Of a stretch of DNA of 64,000 bases, positions 9,689 through 19,084 are shown in pieces. The notes under the pieces were generated by a model, which was given only the letters and a program-made list of their open reading frames with translations, was not told the origin of the DNA and made no database searches. Source of the DNA: Asticcacaulis sp. MM231 (GTDB taxonomy: Bacteria; Pseudomonadota; Alphaproteobacteria; Caulobacterales; Caulobacteraceae); NCBI RefSeq assembly GCF_964186625.1, contig NZ_OZ075108.1, positions 2,294,001 to 2,358,000 on the forward strand, given 5' to 3'. Position 1 is the first letter of the stretch, and each line of letters begins with the position of its first letter. Both the position numbers and the translations under genes were made by a program.

Positions 9689-10501
9689 ATGCCCTCTGAC
9701 CATCAGACCACGGATCATCCCGTCTTTGCCTTTCACGAAGGCACGTCGCCGCTTGTCATCGCCGCGCCGCATGTCGGCACCTATATTCCGCCCGATATAG
9801 CCGCCAAGCTGAACGACACCGGCCGGGCCGTGCGCGAAACCGATTTCCACGTCCATCGCCTGTTCGATTTTGCCAAAGACCTAGGCGCCACGACGCTTTT
9901 CGCCACCCATTCGCGCTATGTCATCGACCTCAATCGCGATCCGGCTGGCAACAATCTCTATCCCGGCAAGTTCGAGACCGGCCTCTGCCCCATCAGCGAC
10001 TTCGACCAAAATCCGATCTATCCCGAAGGCCATAACCCTTGCGCTGCGGAGGTCGTCGATCGGCGCGAACACTACTGGCAGCCCTATCACGACCAGCTCA
10101 GAGCCGCCCTCGACGCCGCCGTTGCACGTCATGGCAAGGCGCTTCTGATCGACGCGCATTCGATCCGCGGCGTGATCCCCAGCCTGTTCGAGGGGCGCCT
10201 GCCCGATCTCAACTTCGGCACCAATTCCGGCCAGACCCTACGTGGCGACACCTTGAAGACGCTGGAGGATTGGCGAGCTAAAACAAATGCCTATAGTCAT
10301 ATCCTCGATGGTCGCTTCAAGGGCGGCTATACCACGCGGTACTACGGGGCCCTGTCACCACAGATTCAGGCCCTCCAGATTGAAATTGTTCAGGACACTT
10401 ATCTGGACTCCACCACGCCGCACCTGTATGACGCCCGCATCGCCGCCCCTTTGAGTCATACCCTGCGCCCGCTCGTTGAGGCGCTTGTGGCGGCCCTTTA
10501 A
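9689..10501 (+). CDS. N-formylglutamate amidohydrolase family protein
   Basis: A 270-residue member of the N-formylglutamate amidohydrolase (FGase) family, zinc-dependent amidases related to carboxypeptidases. Recognisable blocks are IAAPHVGTYIPPDI, ETDFHVHRLFD (metal Glu/His), RYVIDLNRDP and LLIDAHSIRG. In histidine catabolism HutG removes formate from N-formylglutamate, but no other hut genes are nearby, so the physiological role is open. The start ATG 9689 follows the methyltransferase stop by about 30 bp, and folD follows by 15 bp, suggesting co-transcription. Confidence 0.85.
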   Translation: MPSDHQTTDHPVFAFHEGTSPLVIAAPHVGTYIPPDIAAKLNDTGRAVRETDFHVHRLFDFAKDLGATTLFATHSRYVIDLNRDPAGNNLYPGKFETGLCPISDFDQNPIYPEGHNPCAAEVVDRREHYWQPYHDQLRAALDAAVARHGKALLIDAHSIRGVIPSLFEGRLPDLNFGTNSGQTLRGDTLKTLEDWRAKTNAYSHILDGRFKGGYTTRYYGALSPQIQALQIEIVQDTYLDSTTPHLYDARIAAPLSHTLRPLVEALVAAL

Positions 10502-10516
10502 ATTGCAGGTGTCCCG

Positions 10517-11443
10517 ATGAGTGCTCCCTTCCACCAGAAAACCGCCGAGCGCGGCAACATTATCGATGGTGCCGGTTACGCCAAGAGCCTGCGCGACCGT
10601 CTGGCCGTCCATGTCGCCAACCTGAAAGAGGCCCATGGCCTGACGCCATGCCTCGTCGTGGTCATCGTCGGTGACGATCCCGCCAGCCAGGTTTATGTCA
10701 AGTCAAAGGGCGAGATGACCCAGGCGATCGGCATGGAATCGCGCACCATCCGCCTGCCCGACACCACCTCCGAAGACGAACTGCTTCACCTGATCGATGA
10801 CCTGAACCGCGACAATGTCGTCAACGGCATTCTGGTGCAGCTTCCCCTGCCGAAGCATATGTCATCGCTTAAGGTGATCGACGCTATCAACCCTGATAAG
10901 GACGTCGACGGTTTCCATGTCATCAACGCTGGGAAGCTGGCCGTGGGCCTCGATGGCATCGTGCCCTGCACGCCGCTCGGTTCGCTGATGCTGCTGAAGG
11001 ACGCGGCGCTGGCCCATGGCGATACGCTGGCCGGCAAGAACGCCGTCATCGTAGGGCGCTCGAACATCGTCGGCAAGCCGATGGCGCAACTGCTGCTGGG
11101 GCAGGATTGCACCGTCACCATCGCCCACTCCAGGACGAAGGATCTGGCCGAAGTCTGCCGCGCCGCCGATATCCTGGTGGCCGCCGTCGGCCGTCCGAAG
11201 TTCATCACCGGTGACTGGGTGAAGGACGACGCCTACGTGATCGATGTCGGCATCAATCGCATTGAAGTGGATGGTAAGGGTAAGCTGGTCGGCGATGTCG
11301 ATTTCGATGGTGCGAGAGACCGTGCTCTGGCCATCACGCCGGTGCCGAAGGGCGTCGGTCCCATGACCATCGCCTGCCTGCTCAACAACACGATCAAGGC
11401 CTTCTGCCTGCAAAATCACTTCCCGGTGCCGGAAGGCGTCTAA
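10517..11443 (+). CDS. folD: Bifunctional methylene-THF dehydrogenase / methenyl-THF cyclohydrolase
   Basis: Interconverts 5,10-methylene- and 10-formyl-tetrahydrofolate with NADP. The 308-residue protein shows the catalytic YVKSKG (Tyr and Lys), [28 protein letters not shown], and the Rossmann motif [18 protein letters not shown] slightly extended N-terminus ([14 protein letters not shown] starts near residue 15) is the only unusual point. It lies just after the N-formylglutamate amidohydrolase gene, whose product releases formate, a one-carbon unit that can enter the folate pool through other enzymes. Confidence 0.96.
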   Translation: MSAPFHQKTAERGNIIDGAGYAKSLRDRLAVHVANLKEAHGLTPCLVVVIVGDDPASQVYVKSKGEMTQAIGMESRTIRLPDTTSEDELLHLIDDLNRDNVVNGILVQLPLPKHMSSLKVIDAINPDKDVDGFHVINAGKLAVGLDGIVPCTPLGSLMLLKDAALAHGDTLAGKNAVIVGRSNIVGKPMAQLLLGQDCTVTIAHSRTKDLAEVCRAADILVAAVGRPKFITGDWVKDDAYVIDVGINRIEVDGKGKLVGDVDFDGARDRALAITPVPKGVGPMTIACLLNNTIKAFCLQNHFPVPEGV

Positions 11444-11454
11444 TTAAGTAAGAT

Positions 11455-11591
11455 ACCCCACCACCAACGGGTAAGAACCCGTCGGTCCCCCTCCCCAACA
11501 AGTGGGGAGGATCAAGAAAAAATATTAAACCTTGTACCTCCCCGCTTGTCGGGGAGGGGGACCATCAAGCGAAGCGTAGATGGTGGTGGGG
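11455..11591. repeat. Large imperfect palindrome between folD and an oxidoreductase gene
   Basis: The outer arms ACCCCACCACCA and TGGTGGTGGGGT bracket inner arms GGTCCCCCTCCCC and GGGGAGGGGGACC, plus small hairpins with CAAGTGGGG and CCCCGCTTG. The whole segment folds on itself. It is a different sequence from the element at 3821-3936 but of the same general kind. It may serve as a terminator-like structure behind folD. Confidence 0.7.
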
Positions 11592-11616
11592 TTTCTTGCT
11601 TCTATTGAGAGAACAC

Positions 11617-12840
11617 ATGTCTCAAAGCGTTGTCATCATAGGCGCCGGTCACGCCGGCGGAGCGGCCGCCGGTTTTCTGCGCCAGTACGGTCACACCGGA
11701 CCGATCACCCTTATCGGCGCCGAGCCCTACCTGCCCTATCAGCGTCCGCCTTTGTCCAAGGCCTGGCTCAAGGGCGACGCCTCGCTCGATGATCTCTATC
11801 TGCGCGGCGATACCTTTTATGCCGATCAGGCCATGACCGTCCGCACGGATACGCAAGCCGTCGCCATCGATCCCGCCGGCAAGGCCATCACCCTGCTGAA
11901 CGGCGAACACATTTCCTATGACCACCTGATCATCGCCACCGGCTCCAAGGCTCGCCCCTTCGCCGTGCCCGGCGCCGATCGGGTGCCGCACCATTTGTTA
12001 CGCACGCTCGATGACGCAGAAGCGCTCAAAAACGCCCTGCGTCCGGGACACCGGATAGGCCTGATCGGTGCCGGCTATGTCGGGCTCGAAGTCGCCGCCT
12101 CCGCTCGCCATCTCGATTGCGAAGTCACCGTGTTCGAGCGCGAAAACCGCATCCTGGCGCGCGTCGCCTCGCAAGCCTTGTCGGACTTCTTCACCGATAT
12201 GCACAAGGGGCGCGGCGTCGGCATCATCACCGAGGCCAGCGTCACCGAACTGTGCCTCGGTCAGGGCGACCGTAAGGTGGTGCATCTGGCCGATGGCCGC
12301 ACCCACGAATTTGACCTGCTGCTGGTTGGCATCGGCGCATTGGCCAATGACGACCTGGCCACTCAGGCTGGCCTTGCCACCGCCAATGGGATTATTGTCG
12401 ACGAACAAGCCCGCACCAGCGACGCGCATATCTTTGCCATCGGTGACGTCACCTCGCGCACCCTGCCCATTTATGACGGCCGCTTCCGACTGGAGAGCGT
12501 GCCCAATGCGCTGGAACAGGCCAAACAGGCCGCCGCCGCGATCACCGGCTACAAGCCGCCGATTCTGGAGACTCCATGGTTCTGGTCGGATCAATATGAG
12601 TTCAAGCTGCAAATCGCCGGTCTGCTGCGCCAGGATTGCCGCGCTCTGGTTCGCGGCGATCCGGCCAGTGGCGCCTTCAGCGTCTTCCATCTTGACGGCG
12701 ATGGCCACATGATGACCGCCGAGTGCGTCAGCAGGCCGGCCGATTTCATGGCCGCCAAGCTTTTGATCGCCAAGGGCGTCGCACTGGACGACACCATCGC
12801 CGATCCGGAGGTTTCACTGAAACCTTTCTTGCAGAAATAG
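11617..12840 (+). CDS. Ferredoxin/rubredoxin reductase-like FAD oxidoreductase
   Basis: A 407-residue flavoprotein of the BphA4/rhodocoxin-reductase group. It has an N-terminal FAD motif (VVIIGAGHAGGAAAGFLRQ), the block LPYQRPPLSKAWL typical of the family, an NAD motif (IGLIGAGYVGLEVAASA) and a second FAD segment (IFAIGDVTSR). These enzymes pass electrons from NADH to a ferredoxin that feeds an oxygenase or P450. No ferredoxin or oxygenase gene is adjacent, so the partner is unknown. ATG 11617 was chosen because the family homology starts there; an in-frame codon seven residues upstream is less likely. Confidence 0.85.
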   Translation: MSQSVVIIGAGHAGGAAAGFLRQYGHTGPITLIGAEPYLPYQRPPLSKAWLKGDASLDDLYLRGDTFYADQAMTVRTDTQAVAIDPAGKAITLLNGEHISYDHLIIATGSKARPFAVPGADRVPHHLLRTLDDAEALKNALRPGHRIGLIGAGYVGLEVAASARHLDCEVTVFERENRILARVASQALSDFFTDMHKGRGVGIITEASVTELCLGQGDRKVVHLADGRTHEFDLLLVGIGALANDDLATQAGLATANGIIVDEQARTSDAHIFAIGDVTSRTLPIYDGRFRLESVPNALEQAKQAAAAITGYKPPILETPWFWSDQYEFKLQIAGLLRQDCRALVRGDPASGAFSVFHLDGDGHMMTAECVSRPADFMAAKLLIAKGVALDDTIADPEVSLKPFLQK

Positions 12841-12953
12841 TTGGGCATAAATAACACCAGCGCCAGACTGTCGCACTGCACAAAATTGAGGTGACATTAC
12901 CCGCAGTTTGCGCTTAGGTCAGAGGCAGAAACAACCCTCAGCCAGAGGATTCC

Positions 12954-13700
12954 ATGCCCAGTTCCCCCAAAGTCTTCCCCGACGCCAAAACCGCCCTCGA
13001 AGGTTTAGCCTTCGACGGCATGACCGTCATGTCCGGCGGCTTCGGCCTGTGCGGCATCCCGGAAAACCTGATCGCCGCCCTGCGCGATTCCGGCGTCAGC
13101 GGTCTGACCGTTATCTCCAACAATGCCGGCGTTGATGGCTTCGGCCTTGGCCAGTTGCTGACCACGCACCAGATCAAAAAAATGATCAGTTCTTACGTCG
13201 GTGAAAACAAGGAATTCGAGCGGCAATATCTCGCCGGCGAACTTGAACTGGAATTCAATCCGCAAGGGACGCTGGCTGAGCGCATACGCGCCGGCGGCGC
13301 GGGCATCCCCGGCTTCTATACCGCTACCGGCGTCGGCACGATCGTCGCCGAAGGCAAGGAGATCAAGCGCTTCGGTGATCGTGATTACGTGCTGGAAACC
13401 GGCCTGACTGCTGATCTGTCCATCATCAAGGCGTGGAAGGGCGATGCCCGCGGCAATCTGGTCTACCGCAAGACAGCGCGCAATTTCAACCCGATGATGG
13501 CGACGGCCGGCAAGGTCTGCATCGCCGAGGTCGAGGAAATCGTGCCGGTCGGCGCGCTCGATCCCGACAATATCCATACCCCAGGCATCTATGTCGATCG
13601 CATCGTGCAGGGCACGTTTGAAAAGCGCATTGAGCAACGCACCGTGCGCTCAAGCAGCGAAGCGATAGCGCAAAATAAAACTGCCAAAGAGGAGGCATAA
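12954..13700 (+). CDS. scoA: 3-oxoacid CoA-transferase subunit A
   Basis: The alpha subunit of succinyl-CoA:3-ketoacid CoA-transferase, which activates acetoacetate for ketone-body or PHB breakdown. The 248-residue protein carries the CoA-transferase family I signature (SGGFGLCGIPENLI), then NNAGVDGFGLG, GAGIPGFYTATGVGT and ARNFNPMMATAG. The stop at 13700 is directly followed by the subunit B start at 13701. The pair forms a two-gene operon. Confidence 0.92.
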   Translation: MPSSPKVFPDAKTALEGLAFDGMTVMSGGFGLCGIPENLIAALRDSGVSGLTVISNNAGVDGFGLGQLLTTHQIKKMISSYVGENKEFERQYLAGELELEFNPQGTLAERIRAGGAGIPGFYTATGVGTIVAEGKEIKRFGDRDYVLETGLTADLSIIKAWKGDARGNLVYRKTARNFNPMMATAGKVCIAEVEEIVPVGALDPDNIHTPGIYVDRIVQGTFEKRIEQRTVRSSSEAIAQNKTAKEEA

Positions 13701-14343
13701 ATGCCCTGGACAAGAGACCAACTGGCTGAACGCGCAGCAAAAGAACTGAAGGACGGTTTTTACGTCAATCTCGGCATTGGTATTCCAACTCTGGTGGCCA
13801 ACCATATTCCCGCCGGCATGACCGTCACCCTGCAATCGGAAAACGGCATGCTCGGCATGGGCCCCTTCCCAACCGAGGATGAGATCGACGCCGACCTGGT
13901 CAATGCCGGCAAGCAGACCATCACCGAACTGGATGAGACGAGCTATTTCTCTTCTGCGGAACTCGTTCGCCATGATCCGCGGTGGCCACATCAACCTGAC
14001 CATCCTGGGCGCCATGGAAGTGGCCGAAAACGGCGACATCGCCAACTGGATGATTCCCGGCAAGCTCGTCAAGGGGATGGGCGGGGCCATGGATCTGGTG
14101 GCCGGCGTCAAGCGCGTGGTCGTCGTCATGGACCACGCCAACAAGCTCGGTGAATCCAAGGTATTGAAAAAGTGCGACCTGCCGTTGACCGGCACAGGCG
14201 TGGTCAATCTGATCATCACCACGCTTGGAGTTTTCGAGGTCAAGCCCGACCGCTCAGGCCTGAAGCTGATCGAGCTGGCGCCGGACGTGACGTTGGAAGA
14301 GATCGCCGAAAAGACCGAGGCGGCTTATGAGGTGGCTTTGTAG
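13701..14343 (+). CDS. scoB: 3-oxoacid CoA-transferase subunit B, apparent frameshift
   Basis: The beta subunit, with the catalytic Glu in the motif [10 protein letters not shown]. The frame breaks at 13959-13964 (GAACTC). Deleting one A gives [16 protein letters not shown], the conserved sequence, and the frame then runs to the TAG at 14341-14343 (213 residues, normal length). The downstream half has the family blocks [17 protein letters not shown] and [10 protein letters not shown]. Because the repair also recreates a GANTC site, I treat the break as a read error, not a real pseudogene. Confidence 0.9.
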
Positions 14344-14391
14344 AGAAAAGGTTTATTCAAGGATAAGTCAGATAAGCACAGATAAAGAATT

Positions 14392-14413
14392 GGCGGCCTA
14401 AAGGCCGCCTTTT
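14392..14413 (+). terminator. Rho-independent terminator of the scoAB operon
   Basis: Stem GGCGGCC / GGCCGCC with loop TAAA, followed by TTTT. It lies 50 bp after the scoB stop. Confidence 0.8.
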
Positions 14414-14418
14414 CCATT

Positions 14419-14525
14419 TTAGAGCGCTTTCCGAAAAGTGTGACGCACTTTTCGGATAAAAAAGCGCGTCAAAACAAAAAATTAGAGCGCCGATCTGATC
14501 CAGTCAGATCGGAACACGCTCTAAT
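14419..14525. repeat. Dispersed repeat, copy 1 (double palindrome)
   Basis: One palindrome is built on CCGAAAAGTG / CACTTTTCGG, then an A/T-rich spacer with GCGCGTC, then a second palindrome CCGATCTGA-TCCAG-TCAGATCGG between AGAGCG and CGCTCT ends. A second copy in opposite orientation lies at 32524-32622 with only scattered differences. The repeat has no ORF. Confidence 0.85.
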
Positions 14526-14596
14526 TCATGCTCTCTGCAAACGATAACGCGCACATATCATCTGTGCTTATCTGGCTCATCTATGGATAAACTTTC

Positions 14597-15286
14597 TTAA
14601 AGTCCTTCGACCTTCTGGCCCGGGGTCGCCGGCACATTCGGCGCCAGAGGCTGAGCGGCGACAAAAGGCGCCAGCGTTGTTTCGCTGAAATCAATCAGCC
14701 CCGCCACGACCTGCGTCGTCGCCTGATTATAACCATCGGCCATCAAACTCATATCGTTACGGCGCACGGCGACATCGGCGCTGATGAATTTCTGCCCCAC
14801 GACGACGCGATCGGAAATGCGGATCAGGCGAGCGTCGAGTGCAATCGATACGGTCGGCTTGTTGCGCGTATAGCTGGTCTCGAACTTGCGCACACTGATG
14901 TCGATCCGATAGTTGGCCGCTGTGGGCACGCGCGGCTCCAGCGTCACCGTCTTAGCCGTGCGGGCAAATCCGGTCGTGACAGCATCACTAAACAGGCTGG
15001 AGGCGCCGGTGGTCCAGCGCGCCTCAGCCACGTAGGCGGCCTGCGCGCCATCGACCGTCAGGATCTGATCTCCGGCACTATCCTTCGGGAAGGTAATCCC
15101 GCCAAAGATGAGGCCAAGCGGCGGCTTGTTCGGCATAACCGCCGTCTGCGCCTTTTGCTCTACCAATTCCGGCTCATAGCCAAAGCGATAAAGCTGCGCT
15201 GGCTTGGTCTTGGGCAGCAGCGTGACGCAACCGCTCAGGCTGATCGCCAGACCCGCGACCATCAGGGTTTTTACGAGCTTTTTCAT
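14597..15286 (-). CDS. ABC-type transport auxiliary lipoprotein of the Mla/MCE system
   Basis: A 229-residue lipoprotein with signal peptide and lipobox LSGC (Cys near residue 20). The rest resembles the ABC-type transport auxiliary lipoprotein (PqiC/DUF330) family, seen in LPKTKPAQLYRFGYEP at the start of the mature part. It is the last gene of the four-gene lipid transport operon and overlaps the MCE gene by ATGA. It probably bridges the periplasmic MCE assembly to the outer membrane. Confidence 0.82.
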   Translation of the reverse strand: MKKLVKTLMVAGLAISLSGCVTLLPKTKPAQLYRFGYEPELVEQKAQTAVMPNKPPLGLIFGGITFPKDSAGDQILTVDGAQAAYVAEARWTTGASSLFSDAVTTGFARTAKTVTLEPRVPTAANYRIDISVRKFETSYTRNKPTVSIALDARLIRISDRVVVGQKFISADVAVRRNDMSLMADGYNQATTQVVAGLIDFSETTLAPFVAAQPLAPNVPATPGQKVEGL

Positions 15287-16219
15287 TGGCTCACCTTTCT
15301 TTCCTTGGCGACCGGCTTGTTGACCAGGCCCCGCGGGCTGGCCTGCACGCTGTCGACCAGCGAGCGCACCGAAGACGAGGCTTCATTGAGATTGCGCAGG
15401 GATTCCTGCAATTCCGGCAGCGTCTGCGTGTTGAGTTGATCGGCCGGGGCCTTCATCGAGTTCAGCTAGGGCGCTGACGTGATCGGCGGCATCGGCCAGT
15501 TTTTTGGTCGCCGCATTGATCTGGTCCATGGTTTCCGGCAGTTTCTCAGAGGCCACGCCGTTGGTCGAATTGGCCAGCTTGGTCACCGCATCGGCGGCCT
15601 GACCGGCGCTGATAATGGCTTCGTGAGTGTCATCGATCAGTTGTTCACGGCCCTTCAGCATGGCCGTGATGTCCTTCAGGTTGGTCAGGCTGTCAGAGAA
15701 GGTCTTGATATTTTGATCGGAAAGCAGCCGGTTGACGCGGTTGAGACTTTCATAGGTGTTCTCGATCACAGAACCCGACCCTGAGAGCAGCTTTGATAGC
15801 GCGCTTTCCTCGGAATGGATAAGCGGCGGCGGCGCGTTAGGCTCATGCTTGAGCAGAGGCGCATTGGCCGAACCCGGCGATATCTGCATGTAATAGAGAC
15901 CAGTGATGCCTTGTGGCTCCAGCGAAGCCACCAAATCGACACGCACCGGCGTGCCTTCATCAAGCTGCACGGTCGCGATCACCTGGTGGGTGTTGGCATT
16001 GCCGAGGCGCAGGCTCGTCACCTCGCCGACCTTGATACCGTTAAAGTGGACCTCGGCGCCCTTGGTCAGACCATCGACCGGCGTGTTGAACTCGACCTCA
16101 TAGGTGCCGAAATTCTTATTGAAATCGAACTGGATAAACCAGAAGGCAAAGACGAGCAACACCAGCGCCAGAGCGAAGGTGGCCAGACCGACGAGAGCAT
16201 AATGGGCTTGACGTTCCAT
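15283..16219 (-). CDS. mlaD: MCE-domain periplasmic lipid-binding protein (MlaD-type), apparent frameshift
   Basis: The substrate-binding component of an MCE phospholipid transporter. It has one N-terminal membrane helix (residues about 8-28) and an MCE domain (YEVEFNTPVDGLTKGAEVHFNGIKVG, here at about 40-65 and onward, cited in part), then a long alpha-helical tail. The frame breaks at 15458-15463 (plus strand GAGTTC). Deleting one base gives ALADSMKAPADQLNTQTL and an open frame to the TGA at 15283-15285, so the intact protein has 311 residues. ATG 16219 (MERQAHYALVG) matches the family start. Confidence 0.88.
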
Positions 16220-16223
16220 AACC

Positions 16224-17012
16224 TTAAGCCTTGAGTTTACCTCTGGGGCCATGAAAATACTCATGAATCCAGGGATGGGTTGATTTTTCCAGCACCTCGA
16301 CAGGGCCCTTTTCCACCACGTGCCGTTCCGCCAGAACGGCGATTTCGTCACAGATAGCATAGAGACTATCAAGATCGTGCGTGATCATGAAGACGGTGAG
16401 ATCGAGACTGTCCGCAAGTTCACGGATCAGGGTATCAAAAGCGGCCGCGCCGATCGGGTCCAGCCCGGCGGTGGGTTCATCGAGAAACAAAAGCTGCGCA
16501 TCGAGCGCCAGCGCCCGTGCCAAAGCGGTGCGCTTGATCATACCACCCGAAAGCTCCGAGGGCGCCAGTTCCGCGGCCCGCAACGGCAATCCCGCCAGTG
16601 ACATCTTCATCAGGGCGATGGCGCGGGCCTCCGTCCGGCTGAGACGGGTAAATTCCATGATGGGGGTCATGATGTTCTCGACCACGCTCAAGGTCGAGAA
16701 CAGAGCGCCGCTCTGGAACAGCACACCGGTCTTGGCTTTTATCTGTCGCGTCCGCTCTTCGCTGCCCTCATAGAGCTTGTGGCCGAAAATGCGGATATCG
16801 CCCGACTTCGGCTTTTGCAGGCCAAGGATCGAATTGAGCAGCACGGTCTTGCCGGAGCCAGAGCCGCCGACAATGCCCAGGATCTGCCCACGCTTGACGG
16901 TGAGGTCGAGATTTTCGTGGATCACATTGGTGCCGAAGCTGTTGTTCAGACCGGTGATGACGATGGGATCGTCACTTTCGTTATCCAGCGGTGCGAGGTT
17001 CTTTCTCTTCAT
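16224..17012 (-). CDS. mlaF: ABC transporter ATPase of the Mla-type system
   Basis: A 262-residue ATPase with Walker A GGSGSGKT, Q-loop (VLFQSGALF), signature LSGGM, Walker B LLFLDEPTAGLDP and the switch His in MITHDLDSLY. It powers lipid movement by MlaE. The ATG shares a base with the MlaE stop (TGATG), and the gene ends 4 bp before the MCE gene, so the operon is tightly coupled. Confidence 0.93.
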   Translation of the reverse strand: MKRKNLAPLDNESDDPIVITGLNNSFGTNVIHENLDLTVKRGQILGIVGGSGSGKTVLLNSILGLQKPKSGDIRIFGHKLYEGSEERTRQIKAKTGVLFQSGALFSTLSVVENIMTPIMEFTRLSRTEARAIALMKMSLAGLPLRAAELAPSELSGGMIKRTALARALALDAQLLFLDEPTAGLDPIGAAAFDTLIRELADSLDLTVFMITHDLDSLYAICDEIAVLAERHVVEKGPVEVLEKSTHPWIHEYFHGPRGKLKA

Positions 17013-18191
17013 CAGAATACAAATCCGTTAAAGAGCATGGCGAAAATAGCGTCGATCATGAAGACGAGGAAAATCGACTGCACAACCGCCGTGGTCACCT
17101 GACGACCGAGCGAAATGACATCGTCCTTCACGGTCATGCCCATGCGGCAGCCGACGACAGCGATGGTGATGGCGAGAAACGGCGTCTTGATCATGCCGAC
17201 GAACAGATTGACCGCCGGCACATAATCATACATGCGCTGCACAAAGAACGCCGGACCATTACCGAGTGAGCCCCAGATGGCCAGGGCACCGCCCAGCATG
17301 CCGGCGAACATGCCGACAAAGGTAATCAGCGGCATCATGATGACCAGAGCAATGACGCGCGGCAGCACCAGCGCCTCGTAAGGATCGATACCCATCACAC
17401 GCATGGCATCGATTTCCTGATTGATCTTCATCGAACCGATTTCGGCAGCGAAGGCCGAGGCGCTGCGACCGCTGATCAGGACGGCGGCGATCAGCGGACC
17501 AAATTCGCGCAACACGCCGATAGCGACCATATCGACCGCAAAAACGGCAGCGCCAAACTGTTTCAATGTCAGCACCAACAGAAAGGCCAGGGTCGCACCG
17601 ACGAACATATTGGTGAAGAAGATAATCGGCAGGGATTCAAGCCCGGCACGCTGCATGATGTTGAACAACGCCGCCCAGCGGAACTCGTGACGGCCGCACG
17701 ATCGACAGCATCCATAGGGTGATGACGTGGCCCATAAAGACGGACTGATTGATAAAGCCGCGTCCGAAAGCCGACATGATCCGGCCCAGGTGTTCCAGCA
17801 CATAATAGACAGGATGCAGCCAGAACTTTTGTTTTGACGGGTTGTCCTGCTCATAGGCATCGACATCGCCCTTGCAGGTCGTCACCAGAGCATAGATGCG
17901 GGCGTAGTTTTCATTGTCGGTAAAAATGTCGCCGTCAAGCTTGTCCGCCACCGCCTGTCGCAAGGTAAAGGCGCCAGCAGTATCCAGGGCCTCAAGCCCC
18001 TCACCTGTAATGCGCACCTTGTCATGCTTTTTAAGCGCTGACACCAACCGTGACGACAGACCTGCGAGACGAGTGACGATCCATTGCCCGGTTAGGTTCA
18101 GAACAGGGATAAAATCGCCCTTTGCGCCGCCCTTTTTAGGCAACGTGAGGTTAAAATCAGCCTTGATAACGGGTGGTGGCGCCTTGGGCAT
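17012..18191 (-). CDS. mlaE: STAS-MlaE fusion, ABC lipid transporter permease, apparent frameshift
   Basis: The permease of the MCE system. Residues about 1-115 contain a STAS-like domain (VRITGEGLEALDTAGAFTL) as in MlaB; the rest is the MlaE permease fold (FGPLIAAVLISGRSASAFAAEIGSMK is the conserved core, split here only by my citation limit). The frame breaks at 17681-17686 (GAACTC). Removing one A gives VRPSRVRWAALFNIMQRAG and an intact 392-residue protein. ATG 18191 is used. An ATG at 18216 would be possible if GAATTC at 18193-18198 also holds an extra base. Confidence 0.87.
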
Positions 18192-18358
18192 GGAATTCGG
18201 CAAAGGTCACAGACATTAATAACGTATCGGTTGCCGGATCATAGAGGCTTCATATTGATAAAATGGCAATAGTGAACATAAAAAAACTGTACGGAAGTGT
18301 TCACTTTTTACCACAGGCGGTAACAGATAAGAACTTACGATCTCTGCCGCCTGTGAGA

Positions 18359-18607
18359 TCAGGCCTTTTGCGGCAGACGTACGCGATAGACGCCCTTAAA
18401 GCCTTCCGGCTCAATCGGCTTGCCTTTGCGCAGAACTTCCAGCTTGCCCTGACGCGCCAGGCCGATGATCACGCCGCGCACCTTGGGCAGTTCTCGGCGC
18501 CACTGTTCGGCATTAACCGCCTTGGCGACATCGTTGGGGCTTATGGACTCTCCGTCTCGCACCTGCGATAAGAGCCCCAAAAGCGTCTCTTCGATAAGCT
18601 GAGACAT
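18359..18607 (-). CDS. DUF3253 domain protein
   Basis: An 82-residue protein matching the small winged-helix-like DUF3253 family: SISPNDVAKAVNAEQWR, then VRGVIIGLARQGKLEVLRKG and GVYRVRLP. The function of the family is unknown; the fold suggests nucleic-acid binding. It is divergent from the thioesterase gene, with only about 24 bp between starts, so the two must share promoter space. Confidence 0.75.
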   Translation of the reverse strand: MSQLIEETLLGLLSQVRDGESISPNDVAKAVNAEQWRRELPKVRGVIIGLARQGKLEVLRKGKPIEPEGFKGVYRVRLPQKA

Positions 18608-18631
18608 GTGTGATTACTCCGGAGTTGCAAG

Positions 18632-19084
18632 ATGAGTGAGCGTGAGCTGATAAAGGTGACCGAAGGCGATTTCGCGGGTTGGGTGCTGTCGCCCGAAGGC
18701 GAAAACTTCAACGGCCTTGTTGGGCCCTATTACTACCAGTCCGATGATCCCGCCAACGTCAAAGTGGCCTTCAAGGCGGAAAAGCGCCATTTAAACGGCG
18801 GCGGCACGGTGCACGGCGGCTGTCTGCTCACCCTGGCCGACACATCTTTATTCGTTTTCGCCCTGCCCCATCTGGGCGATGGGGGCGCGGTCACCCTGCA
18901 ACTTGACTCGCAGTTTCAGAGCCCCGGCCGCGAAGGCGACATCATCGTGGCGACCGGCGAGATCACCCGCGCCGGCAAGTCGGTCGTCTTTGGCCGCGGC
19001 CAACTGACCTGTGGCGACCGCATCCTGCTGAGCTATTCGGGCATCATGGCGCGCATCGCCTCCAAGCCTTCGGGCGATGCTTAA
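18632..19084 (+). CDS. PaaI-family hotdog thioesterase
   Basis: A 150-residue protein of the PaaI/4HBT hotdog thioesterase fold. The key segment is GGGTVHGGCLLTLADTSLF, which carries the HGG turn and the Asp used in catalysis in PaaI enzymes. The later part (LDSQFQSPGREGDIIVATGE) is also typical. It probably hydrolyses an acyl- or aryl-CoA of unknown identity. It converges with and overlaps the nucleoside transporter by 4 bp. Confidence 0.83.
   Translation: MSERELIKVTEGDFAGWVLSPEGENFNGLVGPYYYQSDDPANVKVAFKAEKRHLNGGGTVHGGCLLTLADTSLFVFALPHLGDGGAVTLQLDSQFQSPGREGDIIVATGEITRAGKSVVFGRGQLTCGDRILLSYSGIMARIASKPSGDA

Larger units (their letters stand above)
14346..14595. repeat. Inverted repeat pair spanning a convergent intergenic region
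   Basis: The left arm (14346-14388) and right arm (14556-14595) are inverted copies about 40 bp long; the best block reads CAGATAAGCACAGAT on the left and ATCTGTGCTTATCTG on the right. Each arm starts just after the stop codon of one of the two convergent genes. Inside lie a terminator hairpin and a dispersed repeat. This looks like a small composite or MITE-like element, without any coding capacity. Confidence 0.65.

Noticed and set aside
12875..12896. CAAAATTGAG-type sequence shared with 23160-23175
   Set aside because: Short, imperfect match, different placement relative to the genes; not enough for a shared operator.
18193..18198. GAATTC near the MlaE start as a further GANTC insertion
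   Set aside because: Repair would extend the N-terminus to an ATG at 18216, but no ribosome-binding site or homology in the added residues decides it.
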